NCBI GenBank assembly: GCA_902634455.1
Contig: CACPKQ010000003.1
Coordinates: 24,862-88,861, forward strand
Reading direction: 5' to 3'
Length of the DNA: 64,000 bases
Source of the DNA: an uncultured Pelagibacteraceae bacterium
GTDB taxonomy: Bacteria; Pseudomonadota; Alphaproteobacteria; Pelagibacterales; Pelagibacteraceae
Both the position numbers and the translations under genes were made by a program. Position 1 is the stretch's first letter; each line of letters starts with the position of its first letter. Shown here piece by piece: positions 32,013-40,524 of this stretch. The notes beneath the pieces are model-generated. The model saw nothing but the letters and a program-made list of their open reading frames with translations, had not been told where the DNA came from and did no database searches.

Positions 32013-33005
32013 ATGACTAAAAATAAAAACATTTTCTTAAACGGGTTAATAGATCTTGCACAATCAAGGTTAGGATCAAAAATAATTTATAAAACTGATG
32101 AATTTTTTGCTCCAGCAAGAAGAATTATTAATCCATGGCCTCCTGTATTTAAAGAAGGAGTATTTGATAAAAATGGTAAATGGATGGATGGATGGGAAAC
32201 TAGAAGAAAAAGAGGTAAGGGTCATGATTATTTAATTTTAAAACTTGGTAGACCAGGAAAAATATACAAAGTAGATATAGATACTTCATACTTTTCGGGA
32301 AACCAACCCTCAAAAGTTTCTTTGGAAGCATGCTACAGTAAAAAAAAAATACCAAATAAAAATTCAAAATGGGTAACCATTGTTAAAAAAACACCTACTA
32401 AAGCTAATAGCCATCACTACTTTAATATTAAAAACAAATCGATATTTTCACACGTTAAATTAAATATTTTTCCTGATGGAGGTGTTGCTAGACTAAGAAT
32501 ATATGGATCAATGAATATAAATAAAAAATTTGGGAAAAAAATTTTAAATTTAACATCAGTTTTAAACGGTGCAATACCAATTGTATGTAACAACGAACAT
32601 TTTGGAAGAGCTGAAAATATTCTAGCTCCTGGAACTGGGAAAAATATGGGAGATGGTTGGGAAACAAGAAGAAGCAGAGGGAAAAATTTTGATTGGTTGA
32701 TTATTAAGTGTGCCGCTCCAGGAAAAATAAAAAAAATTCAAATTGACACTCATCATTTTAAAGGAAACTATCCTGACAAATGCTCACTTCAAGCTGCCTA
32801 CATAGATTCTAAAATTTCAAATAAATCAATTATTAATAGCTCTAAAAAATGGAAATTATTATTAAATAAAGTAAAACTTTCTGCAAATAAAAAACATAAT
32901 TTTCAAAATAAGTTAATGAAAAATAAAAAAATAAATTATATTAAAATAAATATTTTCCCCGATGGAGGAATTTCAAGAATAAGAGCATTTGGAAAAGTCA
33001 ATTAA
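32013..33005 (+). CDS. alc: Allantoicase
   Basis: A 330-residue enzyme that splits allantoate into ureidoglycolate and urea. It shows the family's internal duplication: DGWETRRKRGKGHDYLILKL near 59 and DGWETRRSRGKNFDWLIIK near 216, each followed by a GKIxKVxIDTxxFxGNxPxK strand set and FPDGGxxRxRxxG at the end of each half. Length is normal. It lies seven bases after puuE and overlaps the next gene by one base. Confidence 0.95.
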   Translation: MTKNKNIFLNGLIDLAQSRLGSKIIYKTDEFFAPARRIINPWPPVFKEGVFDKNGKWMDGWETRRKRGKGHDYLILKLGRPGKIYKVDIDTSYFSGNQPSKVSLEACYSKKKIPNKNSKWVTIVKKTPTKANSHHYFNIKNKSIFSHVKLNIFPDGGVARLRIYGSMNINKKFGKKILNLTSVLNGAIPIVCNNEHFGRAENILAPGTGKNMGDGWETRRSRGKNFDWLIIKCAAPGKIKKIQIDTHHFKGNYPDKCSLQAAYIDSKISNKSIINSSKKWKLLLNKVKLSANKKHNFQNKLMKNKKINYIKINIFPDGGISRIRAFGKVN

Positions 33006-33499
33006 TGGAAAAAATTATAAGCCCAGAACCAATAAATAATTTAAACTTTTCAGAGTTTGGAGAAGTGATTACCACCAAAGATATTAAACCTTTGGATATA
33101 AACAGCGGTTATGCTCAAAGATTTGACGGTATAGCAAATTTAGACACAAAAGAGCAGAATGGTGAAACTACAATTTCTATATTTTCAGCCTTGAAAAGAA
33201 ATTTTCCAATGAAGATTGATATGATGGAAAAACATCCTTTGGGTAGTCAAGCTTTTATTCCTATGAAAGAAACAACTTTTTTAGTTTTAGTTGCTCCTAA
33301 AGGTGAAAAACCTATAATTGAAAAAATTAAATCATTTATCGTACCACCAGGAACTGGTGTAAATTATAAAGCTGGTACTTGGCACTTTCCTTTAATATCT
33401 ACTGAAGACATGAATTTTTTAGTAGTTGATAGAAAAGGATCCGGAAATAATTTAGTTATTGAGAATTTAGAAGAAAAAAAAATCGTCCTAAAATACTAA
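33005..33499 (+). CDS. allA: Ureidoglycolate lyase
   Basis: A 164-residue cupin-like enzyme that splits ureidoglycolate to glyoxylate and urea. Family signs are FGEVI (18-22), the MMEKHPLGSQAFIPM stretch (about 74-88), LVAPKGEKP and the VPPGTGVNYKAGTWHFPL stretch (about 112-129). It completes the allantoin set started by puuE and alc. The glyoxylate may feed glycine or malate synthesis; the fate of the urea cannot be told because no urease is in the window. Its stop is followed at once by a terminator hairpin. Confidence 0.93.
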   Translation: MEKIISPEPINNLNFSEFGEVITTKDIKPLDINSGYAQRFDGIANLDTKEQNGETTISIFSALKRNFPMKIDMMEKHPLGSQAFIPMKETTFLVLVAPKGEKPIIEKIKSFIVPPGTGVNYKAGTWHFPLISTEDMNFLVVDRKGSGNNLVIENLEEKKIVLKY

Positions 33500-33526
33500 A
33501 CCCGTCGTATAAAATACAACGGGTTT
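33498..33526. terminator. Bidirectional terminator between allA and the NCS1 permease gene
   Basis: AAACCCG (33498-33504) pairs with CGGGTTT (33520-33526), with GTA/TAC pairing further in and a TAAAA loop. It lies between two convergent gene ends, and the A and T runs at its sides let it serve both directions. Confidence 0.7.
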
Positions 33527-33542
33527 AATACAATAAATTAAA

Positions 33543-34994
33543 TTATTTTCTACTTGAAATTAATAAATGAATAATTGCACCTAAAGCAGCACCAATTATC
33601 CAAGCATAGCCTCCGCCACCACCTAAGTTAGCAAAGAAGTCACTTAATGCACCAGGTAAAATATTTGGCCAAACTGTACCAACGGCAATGTAGCCTGAAA
33701 TTATCCATGCCACCATTCCTTTTTGGTTAAATCCGCCATTGTAATAGTACTTACCTCTTGGTTTGTCAGAAAACAAATCATTAACACTAAGTTTTTCATT
33801 TTTAATTATGTAGTAATCAACAATCATAATACCAAATACAGGTGCAAGAATTGCTCCCAATGTGTTTACAAAAGGAAATATTCCCATTTGTGTAATCATT
33901 GAAACCCATAATCCACCAATAACAAATCCACAACCAGCAGTTATTAATCCGCCAATTCTGAAATTTATTTTACTTGGTATCAAGTTCGCTAAATCGTATG
34001 CGGGAGGTATAAAGTTAGCTACCATATTAATTCCAACGGTTGCTGCAAAAAATGCAAAAGCTGCAACTACTGTTAAAAGCATGTTATCAACTTTAGCAAC
34101 CATATCTGTTGGTTGAGCTACATACTCTCCAAATACAGCTATAGTTCCTCCTGTGATCATTAATGTAATGAATGAAAAGAAAATTATGTTTCCAACTAGT
34201 CCCCATAAATTTCCTTTTTTCATTTCATTTTCATTTTTAACGAATCTTGCAAAGTCGCCGAAGTTAATTACAACTGCAGCAAAATACCCAACCATGATAG
34301 AAAATACGGCTAGAAAAGCTGCAAATGATCCTAATCCTTCAAAACCACCAGAACGTGCTCCCCCTGAAAATATATTTCCAACTTCAGCTAAAAGACCTCC
34401 GCCAGCTTCAAACCAAATAGATAGCATTAAAAGAACCATAACCACATAAACAGCTGGTCCTGCAAAGTTTAAAAATCTTCTAATTAGATCAACTCCTTGC
34501 CAAAACAGCCATATTTGGAAAGCAGAAACAAATATAAATGAAATCCACATTATATTTGACATTCCTAAGAAGCTTCCGCTGCCTGTTGTTCCTGTTATCG
34601 CTGAAATTAATAGAGCCACAGCTGTAGATGCTGCATATGTTTGTGCTCCATACCAGAACATAGCAACAATTCCTCTTGCCATTGCTGGAAAGTTTGCCCC
34701 AAATACACCCATACTAACTCTTGCAAATACAGGATAGGGAATACCGTGCTTAACACTTGGTTTACCTGATAAATTAACTAGCCACATGATAAAAAATCCT
34801 GCTGCAATTAAAGCAATAAATACTGCCCAGCCATTTAATCCTGAAGCTAAAAACAATGATGCTGCCAAAGTATATCCAAATAAACTTTGAACATCATTTG
34901 CCCATACGTTAAAGATTTCGAACCATCCCCAATTCTTCTTTTTACTCGGAGTTGGTGCTAAATCCGAATTGTAGAGCTTTTTAGATCTACTCAT
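33543..34994 (-). CDS. NCS1-family permease, probable allantoin transporter
   Basis: A 483-residue protein with about twelve membrane segments of the nucleobase:cation symporter-1 family. The N-terminal stretch NSDLAPTPSKKKNWGWFEIF is typical (YNSDLAPTPxxxRxWxxxxxxxxW), as is VFARVSMGVFGANFPAMARG near 88 and the later NFIPPAYDLANLIP. NCS1 proteins carry allantoin, hydantoins, uracil or cytosine. Facing the allantoin degradation genes across a shared terminator makes allantoin the best guess. A strong ribosome binding site (AAAGGAGA) precedes the ATG. Confidence 0.9.
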   Translation of the reverse strand: MSRSKKLYNSDLAPTPSKKKNWGWFEIFNVWANDVQSLFGYTLAASLFLASGLNGWAVFIALIAAGFFIMWLVNLSGKPSVKHGIPYPVFARVSMGVFGANFPAMARGIVAMFWYGAQTYAASTAVALLISAITGTTGSGSFLGMSNIMWISFIFVSAFQIWLFWQGVDLIRRFLNFAGPAVYVVMVLLMLSIWFEAGGGLLAEVGNIFSGGARSGGFEGLGSFAAFLAVFSIMVGYFAAVVINFGDFARFVKNENEMKKGNLWGLVGNIIFFSFITLMITGGTIAVFGEYVAQPTDMVAKVDNMLLTVVAAFAFFAATVGINMVANFIPPAYDLANLIPSKINFRIGGLITAGCGFVIGGLWVSMITQMGIFPFVNTLGAILAPVFGIMIVDYYIIKNEKLSVNDLFSDKPRGKYYYNGGFNQKGMVAWIISGYIAVGTVWPNILPGALSDFFANLGGGGGYAWIIGAALGAIIHLLISSRK

Positions 34995-35013
34995 TTTATC
35001 TCCTTTAATATTT

Positions 35014-35033
35014 AAAAAGTTAAAAAACTTTTT
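35014..35033. repeat. Inverted repeat upstream of the NCS1 permease gene
   Basis: AAAAAGTT (35014-35021) and AACTTTTT (35026-35033) are perfect inverted copies around four adenines. It lies about 20 bases before the permease ATG on the transcribed side and could be an operator or a weak hairpin in the leader. Low sequence complexity makes chance a real possibility. Confidence 0.35.
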
Positions 35034-35119
35034 ATTTTAAATAACGATATCAAAACTTGAATTTTAAAGTAAGTTTAAAAAAAGACCGTTATTTCTAAAA
35101 AATAGCACACTAAGTGCAA

Positions 35120-35152
35120 AATATTGCATTGAATCTAATTTTATGCAATATT
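35120..35152 (+). promoter_or_regulatory. Inverted repeat covering the start codon of the TerC-family gene
   Basis: AATATTGCAT (35120-35129) and ATGCAATATT (35143-35152) are perfect 10-base inverted copies with a 13-base spacer. The right arm contains the ATG of the TerC-family gene. In RNA the hairpin would bury the start codon; as DNA it could be an operator. No known metal riboswitch consensus was recognised here. Confidence 0.45.
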
Positions 35153-35772
35153 CTCTTATCTTGTTTGAGCAAACCGTAGTATTAATTCAAATTATTTTTA
35201 TTGATGTCATAATGGCTGCTGACAATGCAATCATTATTGGAATGATTGCAGCAGGTTTTGCCCCTAAACATAGAAATCAAATTATTATTTGGGGTGTTGT
35301 TGGAGCTTTAGTTTTTAGAATTATATTTGCTTTTTTTGCAACTTATCTATTTGGTTTTGCATATATAAAGATTCTAGGGGGGGTGTTATTAATCTGGATA
35401 GTCAATGATCTAAGAAGAGATTTATTTAATGAAAAAAAAATAAAATCTCCAACCAAAGTTTCTAAGGAACCATCTTTTGTACAAAGCGTTTATAAAGTGT
35501 TATTTGCAGATCTTACTCTAAGTTTTGATAATGTAATTGGAGTAGTTGGTGCTGCTAAAAATAATATTAATTTGATGTTATTCGGATTATTTTTGTCAGT
35601 AGTATTGGTAGTTACACTTGCTAGATATTTTGCACAACAAATTAAAAATCATCAATGGATTGGTTATCTTGGCTTGATTGTAATTTTAATTGTTGCACTA
35701 CAATTAATAATAGGTGGAATGAGTGATCTTAATATTATTAAAATAAATGAAAATTTTAAAAGATTTTTTTAA
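35143..35772 (+). CDS. TerC/YjbE-family integral membrane protein
   Basis: A 209-residue membrane protein with about seven hydrophobic segments. The family motifs are IDVIMAADNAIIIG (about 20-33), containing the paired acidic residues in the membrane, and ADLTLSFDNVIGVVGA (about 123-138). TerC-family proteins are linked to manganese or other metal export and to metal loading of exported enzymes. The substrate is not shown by sequence. The start codon lies inside a perfect inverted repeat, which hints at translational control. It is divergent from the NCS1 permease gene. Confidence 0.88.
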   Translation: MQYSLILFEQTVVLIQIIFIDVIMAADNAIIIGMIAAGFAPKHRNQIIIWGVVGALVFRIIFAFFATYLFGFAYIKILGGVLLIWIVNDLRRDLFNEKKIKSPTKVSKEPSFVQSVYKVLFADLTLSFDNVIGVVGAAKNNINLMLFGLFLSVVLVVTLARYFAQQIKNHQWIGYLGLIVILIVALQLIIGGMSDLNIIKINENFKRFF

Positions 35773-35790
35773 AAATAATTATTTTTATTA

Positions 35791-36222
35791 TTATGAGTCT
35801 TCTTTTGCCTCAATATCATTGAGTCTTTTTTCCATTGAAGCAATTTTATCGCATAGTAGATTACAAATTTTTGAAAAATTATTTAATAAATCTTTTACTT
35901 CAGAATAATCTGATCTTTTTAATTCCATATCAATTAACATATACATTGCATCTTCATTATCTGGTTCAAGTAATAAAGTTGTGTTTAGATTTTTTTCTTC
36001 TTCCAATTCATTTTCTTCTAGATGAAATATTTTTGCTAAATAAAGATAAGATTTTGAATCTTTTGGATTAAAAACAATATTTCTTTGAAATAAAAATTTA
36101 GATTCATCATATTTTTCCTCTTCATATAAAATTTTAGCCTCATTAAAAAAATTTTCATTAGCAATAGATGTGGAAAAGGACATCACAATAATTAATACAA
36201 TAAATTTTAAAAATAAATTCAT
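35791..36222 (-). CDS. Exported TPR-like repeat protein
   Basis: A 143-residue protein with a signal peptide (hydrophobic residues 4-20, cleavage likely after SIA at about 21). The mature part has TPR-like helical pairs: residues about 25-55 (FFNEAKILYEEEKYDESKF), 57-90 (NPKDSKSYLYLAKIF) and 92-120 (PDNEDAMYMLIDMEL). The C-terminus is a charged helix. It probably acts in the periplasm as a protein-protein contact module; the partner is unknown. Leftward, 17 bases upstream of it ends rlmE. Confidence 0.6.
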   Translation of the reverse strand: MNLFLKFIVLIIVMSFSTSIANENFFNEAKILYEEEKYDESKFLFQRNIVFNPKDSKSYLYLAKIFHLEENELEEEKNLNTTLLLEPDNEDAMYMLIDMELKRSDYSEVKDLLNNFSKICNLLCDKIASMEKRLNDIEAKEDS

Positions 36223-36239
36223 ATATATATTATTATAAT

Positions 36240-36851
36240 CTAACTCAAAAATTTACAAATTATAAAACTTTCTTTTGAATTTTTTCTACTTGCGGGAGGT
36301 TTGTATATATTCACTTTTTTAAAATTTTTTTTAGCTTTTAATAGAATATCATTAAATAAAGAACCCATAAAAATTTTTGAAACAAATTTACCGTCTATTT
36401 TTAATATTTCTTTTGCAAAATCCATAGCTTCCATACATAGTTCACCGGTAACTAAAGAATCCATATTTTTGTTTCCTGTAGTATTTGCTGCCATATCAGA
36501 AAGAACTATATCAACTCTTCCTCCAAAATAATCTTTGATCTGTTTCTTGGAATCACTTTCAGTAAAGTCGCCTTTAATTTGAAATATATTCTTAATTTTT
36601 TCCATTTCCATTAAATCTATGGATAAAATTTTTGCGTTTTTAATATTTTTGGATAAATATTGAGACCATCCTCCTGGAGCTGCACCAAGGTCTATAATTG
36701 AAATCCCATTTCTAAAAATTTTAAATTTTTTTTCTATTTCTTCAAGCTTATAAACTGCTCTTGACCTATAGCCTTCAATTTTTGACCTTCTAACATAAAT
36801 ATCTTTTCTTTGTTTATTGATCCAATCCTTAGATATTTTATTTTTTTTCAA
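36240..36851 (-). CDS. rlmE: 23S rRNA 2'-O-ribose methyltransferase RlmE/FtsJ
   Basis: A 203-residue methyltransferase that modifies the ribosomal A-loop uridine. It has the RSRAVYKLEEI start (about 28-38), the S-adenosylmethionine motif IDLGAAPGGWSQYL (about 54-67), the catalytic aspartate in VLSDMAANTTGN (about 116-127), the lysine in FVSKIFMG and a SKESFIICK end. The order of K, D, K and E residues fits the family. It follows a glycosyltransferase-like gene with no gap, and precedes the TPR gene. Confidence 0.95.
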   Translation of the reverse strand: MKKNKISKDWINKQRKDIYVRRSKIEGYRSRAVYKLEEIEKKFKIFRNGISIIDLGAAPGGWSQYLSKNIKNAKILSIDLMEMEKIKNIFQIKGDFTESDSKKQIKDYFGGRVDIVLSDMAANTTGNKNMDSLVTGELCMEAMDFAKEILKIDGKFVSKIFMGSLFNDILLKAKKNFKKVNIYKPPASRKNSKESFIICKFLS

Positions 36852-37763
36852 TTAATTTGAATACCTTAAGCTTTTAGATATGGATTTGTTTTCTAGAGTT
36901 TTAATTTCAATTTTGATACTTTTATCTAGTCTCATATCTTGATTATTTTTCCACAATCCCGCGGCGAGATGCATTATACCTATCTTAATATTTGGAAGAT
37001 AGGGTTCGACAAAGCTTTGTGTTTTTTCATCAAACTTGGGCAATAAATTACTTGCTATCCAGTTGCAATTTAGTGGTAAAAATTCAGTATCAATCTCATC
37101 TATATAAACACTTATATTAATTGCTAGACCCTCAGATCCAAAAATTTTTCCAGATTTTAAAGTTTTTGATAGATTATTTTGCCAAATCTTCCAGCAGGGC
37201 GAGTTCTTTTCTAGTGAAAAAACGCCAATATTTATATGTGGTGCAAAGGCAAGCTTTCTAGCCTTATCGATACCAATGCCTGAACTAATTGCATGTTTAA
37301 AGTTTTGTGACTTAATTAAAGCTATTTTACCAAAAAGCCATTTTGCTTTAGACATAATTTTATACCCTGGTCCCATAGTCTGAGTAATTCCAAGTTTTCC
37401 ATTATCGCAAGCTTTAAAATATAACTCTACTGATTTCCAATCATGTACCCAGGCATCACAATCAATCCATAGATATTTTTCATATCCGGGAAAATATTTT
37501 GGTAAAAAAGCTCTGGATACTTGGCTTTTAAGCCATTCTTTTCCTCTAACTTTGTATTCCGGAACATTTATATCCCATTCTGCTTTTTTAATTTCGTCAA
37601 TTTTTTTTGATATAAGGTTTTTTTGTTCTTCATTTAAACCAGCATCTAATATGCAAATTGCAACATCAGAACTTTCTTTAAAATTTTTAATTGAATCAAT
37701 TAACTCATTTAGTAGCTCAAAATAACTTGCGTCTGCTAATGAAACAATAACATTTTTTTTCAT
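36852..37763 (-). CDS. Putative GT8-like glycosyltransferase
   Basis: A 303-residue protein. The N-terminus VIVSLADASYFELLNELIDS and the later YEKYLWIDCDAWVHDWKSV (about 93-111), with a D-x-D at 100-102, look like a GT-A fold that uses a metal-bound nucleotide sugar; the N-terminal QVSRAFLPKYFP and LPLNCNWIAS stretches are similar to GT8/LPS-type enzymes. No membrane segment is seen, so it acts in the cytoplasm. Acceptor and sugar are unknown. It lies between pssA (start adjacent) and rlmE in one leftward run. Confidence 0.6.
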   Translation of the reverse strand: MKKNVIVSLADASYFELLNELIDSIKNFKESSDVAICILDAGLNEEQKNLISKKIDEIKKAEWDINVPEYKVRGKEWLKSQVSRAFLPKYFPGYEKYLWIDCDAWVHDWKSVELYFKACDNGKLGITQTMGPGYKIMSKAKWLFGKIALIKSQNFKHAISSGIGIDKARKLAFAPHINIGVFSLEKNSPCWKIWQNNLSKTLKSGKIFGSEGLAINISVYIDEIDTEFLPLNCNWIASNLLPKFDEKTQSFVEPYLPNIKIGIMHLAAGLWKNNQDMRLDKSIKIEIKTLENKSISKSLRYSN

Positions 37764-38561
37764 CTATAATACATCTTCATGTTCATCGCTTTCATCAGAT
37801 TGTGTTTTAAATTTGTTATTGATCTTAAAGTAATGAAATGAACTAATGGGAATCATAACTAAATAAGCTATGCCAGATAAAATAATTGTATTAAATGTAT
37901 AGATTAATAATAATCCAAAATATAAAATTATTCCAAGAAGTAAAAATATAGTTGTACTCCTAGGAACAATGATTTTTTTTAAAGAATACGTTGGAATTTT
38001 ACTGATCAAAAGTATTGAAATAATAACAAAAAGAACTGGAATAATTATATTATAATTTACATTAAAAAATTTAAATTCGCTAAAGCTGAAAACTAGAGGC
38101 ATTAAAACTAAAACTCCACCAGCAGGAGAGGGAATTCCTTCAAAAAAATTGTCTCTCCAAGAAGGATCTGCATTTGAACTAACATTAAACCTTGCAAGTC
38201 TTAATGCTACACAAACTACATAAATTAAGCATATTAACCATCCTACTCTTCCTAATTGATTTAATGACCAAAAATACATAATAAAAGCGGGCGCAACACC
38301 AAAGCTGATCACATCTGTTAAAGAGTCTAGCTCTTTACCAACCTGAGAGGTTCCTTTTATTAATCTTGCAATACGTCCATCCAAACCATCGATAATTGCA
38401 GCAACAAGTATTGCTATAATTGAAAGTTCAAATTTGCCATCAAATGCAAATTTTATTGAGCTTAGCCCAATACAAACCCCAACTAAAGTAAACATATTTG
38501 GTAATATTATTCTTGTTTTCTTTGATGAAACTAATTTAAAATTTTTTTTAGGTTGTTCCAT
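37764..38561 (-). CDS. pssA: CDP-diacylglycerol-serine O-phosphatidyltransferase
   Basis: A 265-residue membrane enzyme that makes phosphatidylserine. The CDP-alcohol signature D-G-x2-A-R-x8-G-x3-D-x3-D is present in DGLDGRIARLIKG and GKELDSLTDVISFG (about 59-87). About six to eight hydrophobic segments follow. It is placed two bases after psd, so the two enzymes that make phosphatidylethanolamine are co-transcribed. Confidence 0.94.
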   Translation of the reverse strand: MEQPKKNFKLVSSKKTRIILPNMFTLVGVCIGLSSIKFAFDGKFELSIIAILVAAIIDGLDGRIARLIKGTSQVGKELDSLTDVISFGVAPAFIMYFWSLNQLGRVGWLICLIYVVCVALRLARFNVSSNADPSWRDNFFEGIPSPAGGVLVLMPLVFSFSEFKFFNVNYNIIIPVLFVIISILLISKIPTYSLKKIIVPRSTTIFLLLGIILYFGLLLIYTFNTIILSGIAYLVMIPISSFHYFKINNKFKTQSDESDEHEDVL

Positions 38562-38563
38562 TT

Positions 38564-39220
38564 CTATTTTCTAGCCAATAATGTTTCGCCTGCTATAGTT
38601 TTTTGGTTTAATTTAACAATAGGGTCATAATTTTCAAAATATATGTCTACTCTACTTCCAAATCTAATCATTCCAATTTTTGACCCCTGTTTTAATTCTT
38701 GATCTTTTGAAATTTCGGTAACAATCCTTCTAGCAATTAATCCTGCAATCTGTACAACAATTATTTCCTCACCTGAATTGTTTTTAATTTTAAAGTAATT
38801 TCTTTCATTGTCTTCACTTGCTTTGTCTAAAGAAGCATTAATAAATTTACCTGGTTTGTAAAATATATCTGATACAACTCCTGAACATGGTGATCTATTG
38901 ACGTGACAATCAAATACATCCATAAAAATAGCAATTTTTTTAAATTTCTTATTTTCTAAACCTAAGTCTTTTGGTCCATTTGTCTCTAAAGCCTGCACAA
39001 CCACTCCATCTGCTGGACTTATTAAATAATTTTCATCTTCAATTGAAAACCTTTCTGGATCTCTGAAAAAATAATAACACCAAACTGTCAAAACTAATCC
39101 AATAAAGCCAAGAAAACCACTTATGAAGTAAAGAATAATAGTGACAAACACAAATATTGCTAAAAATTTATATCCTTCATCATGAAGTTTTGGGAAAATT
39201 TTATCTAGTTTAGTAGGCAT
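38564..39220 (-). CDS. psd: Phosphatidylserine decarboxylase proenzyme
   Basis: A 218-residue enzyme of the short (archaetidylserine-like) class. It makes phosphatidylethanolamine from phosphatidylserine. The self-cleavage site is in MIRFGSRVDIYF (Gly-Ser about 194-195), which yields the pyruvoyl group; ISPADGVVV (about 66-74) and FMDVFDCHVNRSPCSG (about 98-113) are typical. A hydrophobic N-terminal part (18-50) anchors it. Divergent from icd across 89 bases, and first of the psd-pssA pair. Confidence 0.94.
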   Translation of the reverse strand: MPTKLDKIFPKLHDEGYKFLAIFVFVTIILYFISGFLGFIGLVLTVWCYYFFRDPERFSIEDENYLISPADGVVVQALETNGPKDLGLENKKFKKIAIFMDVFDCHVNRSPCSGVVSDIFYKPGKFINASLDKASEDNERNYFKIKNNSGEEIIVVQIAGLIARRIVTEISKDQELKQGSKIGMIRFGSRVDIYFENYDPIVKLNQKTIAGETLLARK

Positions 39221-39309
39221 CTTTATTTAATCCTTATCGTTTATTTGATAATTTAAGCGTAATATGTATATAAGATACTTAAATTCAACTATTAAGATAC
39301 ATCTAAATT

Positions 39310-40524
39310 ATGACTAAAATAAAGGTAAAAAATCCCATTGTTGAGCTTGATGGCGATGAAATGACTAGAATAATTTGGAAGTTTATTAAAGAAAAATTAA
39401 TTCTTCAATATTTGGATTTAGGAATTGAATATTACGATCTTGGAATAAAAAGTCGTGACAATACAAAAGATCAAATAACGATCGATTGTGCTAATGCAAT
39501 TAAAAAAAATGGTGTTGGAATAAAGTGTGCAACAATCACACCTGATGAAGCAAGGGTTAAAGAGTTCAATTTAAAAAAAATGTGGCGTTCACCAAATGGT
39601 ACCATTAGAAATATTTTAGGTGGAACAGTGTTCCGAGAACCAATAATTTGTAAAAATATACCAAAATTAGTTCCAAGTTGGACAAACCCTATTTGTATAG
39701 GCAGACATGCATTTGGTGATCAATATAGAGCAACTGATTTTAAAGTTCCTGGTAAAGGCAAGTTAGAAATAAAGTGGACATCAGAAGATGGTAAAGAAAA
39801 AAAAGAATTTGAAGTATTTAATTTTCCTGGACCTGGTATTGCAATGTCAATGTATAACCTGGATCAATCTATAAAAGATTTTGCAAGAGCTTGTATGAAT
39901 TATGGTCTCAATAGAAAATGGCCCGTTTATCTTTCAACAAAAAATACAATTTTAAAAAAATACGATGGAAGATTTAAAGATTTGTTTCAAGAAGTTTTTG
40001 AAAAAGAATTTAAAAAAAAGTTTGAGGAAAGAAAAATAACTTACGAACATAGACTGATAGATGATATGGTGGCCTGTGCCATGAAGTGGAATGGGAATTA
40101 TATATGGGCTTGTAAAAATTATGATGGAGACGTACAATCAGATACTGTTGCTCAAGGGTTTGGCTCCTTAGGTCTTATGACAAGCGTACTAATGACGCCA
40201 GACGGTAAAACTATAGAAGCTGAAGCTGCACATGGAACTGTAACAAGACATTTTAGACTTCATCAACAAGGCAAAGAAACATCAACAAATCCAATAGCTT
40301 CTATTTTTGCATGGGCAAGAGGTCTATATCACAGAGGTAAATTAGATGGTAATGAAGATTTAAAAAAATTTGTAAAAAATTTAGAAAAGGTTTGTATTGA
40401 AACTGTTGAAGATGGATCTATGACAAAAGATTTAGCAATTCTAATTAATCCTTCAACAAAATATATGTCAACAAATCAATTTTTAGAAAAAATAAATAAT
40501 AATTTAAAAAAAAAACTAAATTAA
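39310..40524 (+). CDS. icd: NADP-dependent isocitrate dehydrogenase
   Basis: A 404-residue enzyme of the homodimeric type also found in mitochondria, distinct from the E. coli type. It oxidises isocitrate to 2-oxoglutarate, producing NADPH. Start stretch [13 protein letters not shown] (about 11-23), RSPNGTIRN (about 95-103) and the C-terminal [12 protein letters not shown] (about 301-312) form the substrate and cofactor sites. It runs into alaS from the opposite side with a nine-base overlap of the gene ends. Confidence 0.96.
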   Translation: MTKIKVKNPIVELDGDEMTRIIWKFIKEKLILQYLDLGIEYYDLGIKSRDNTKDQITIDCANAIKKNGVGIKCATITPDEARVKEFNLKKMWRSPNGTIRNILGGTVFREPIICKNIPKLVPSWTNPICIGRHAFGDQYRATDFKVPGKGKLEIKWTSEDGKEKKEFEVFNFPGPGIAMSMYNLDQSIKDFARACMNYGLNRKWPVYLSTKNTILKKYDGRFKDLFQEVFEKEFKKKFEERKITYEHRLIDDMVACAMKWNGNYIWACKNYDGDVQSDTVAQGFGSLGLMTSVLMTPDGKTIEAEAAHGTVTRHFRLHQQGKETSTNPIASIFAWARGLYHRGKLDGNEDLKKFVKNLEKVCIETVEDGSMTKDLAILINPSTKYMSTNQFLEKINNNLKKKLN

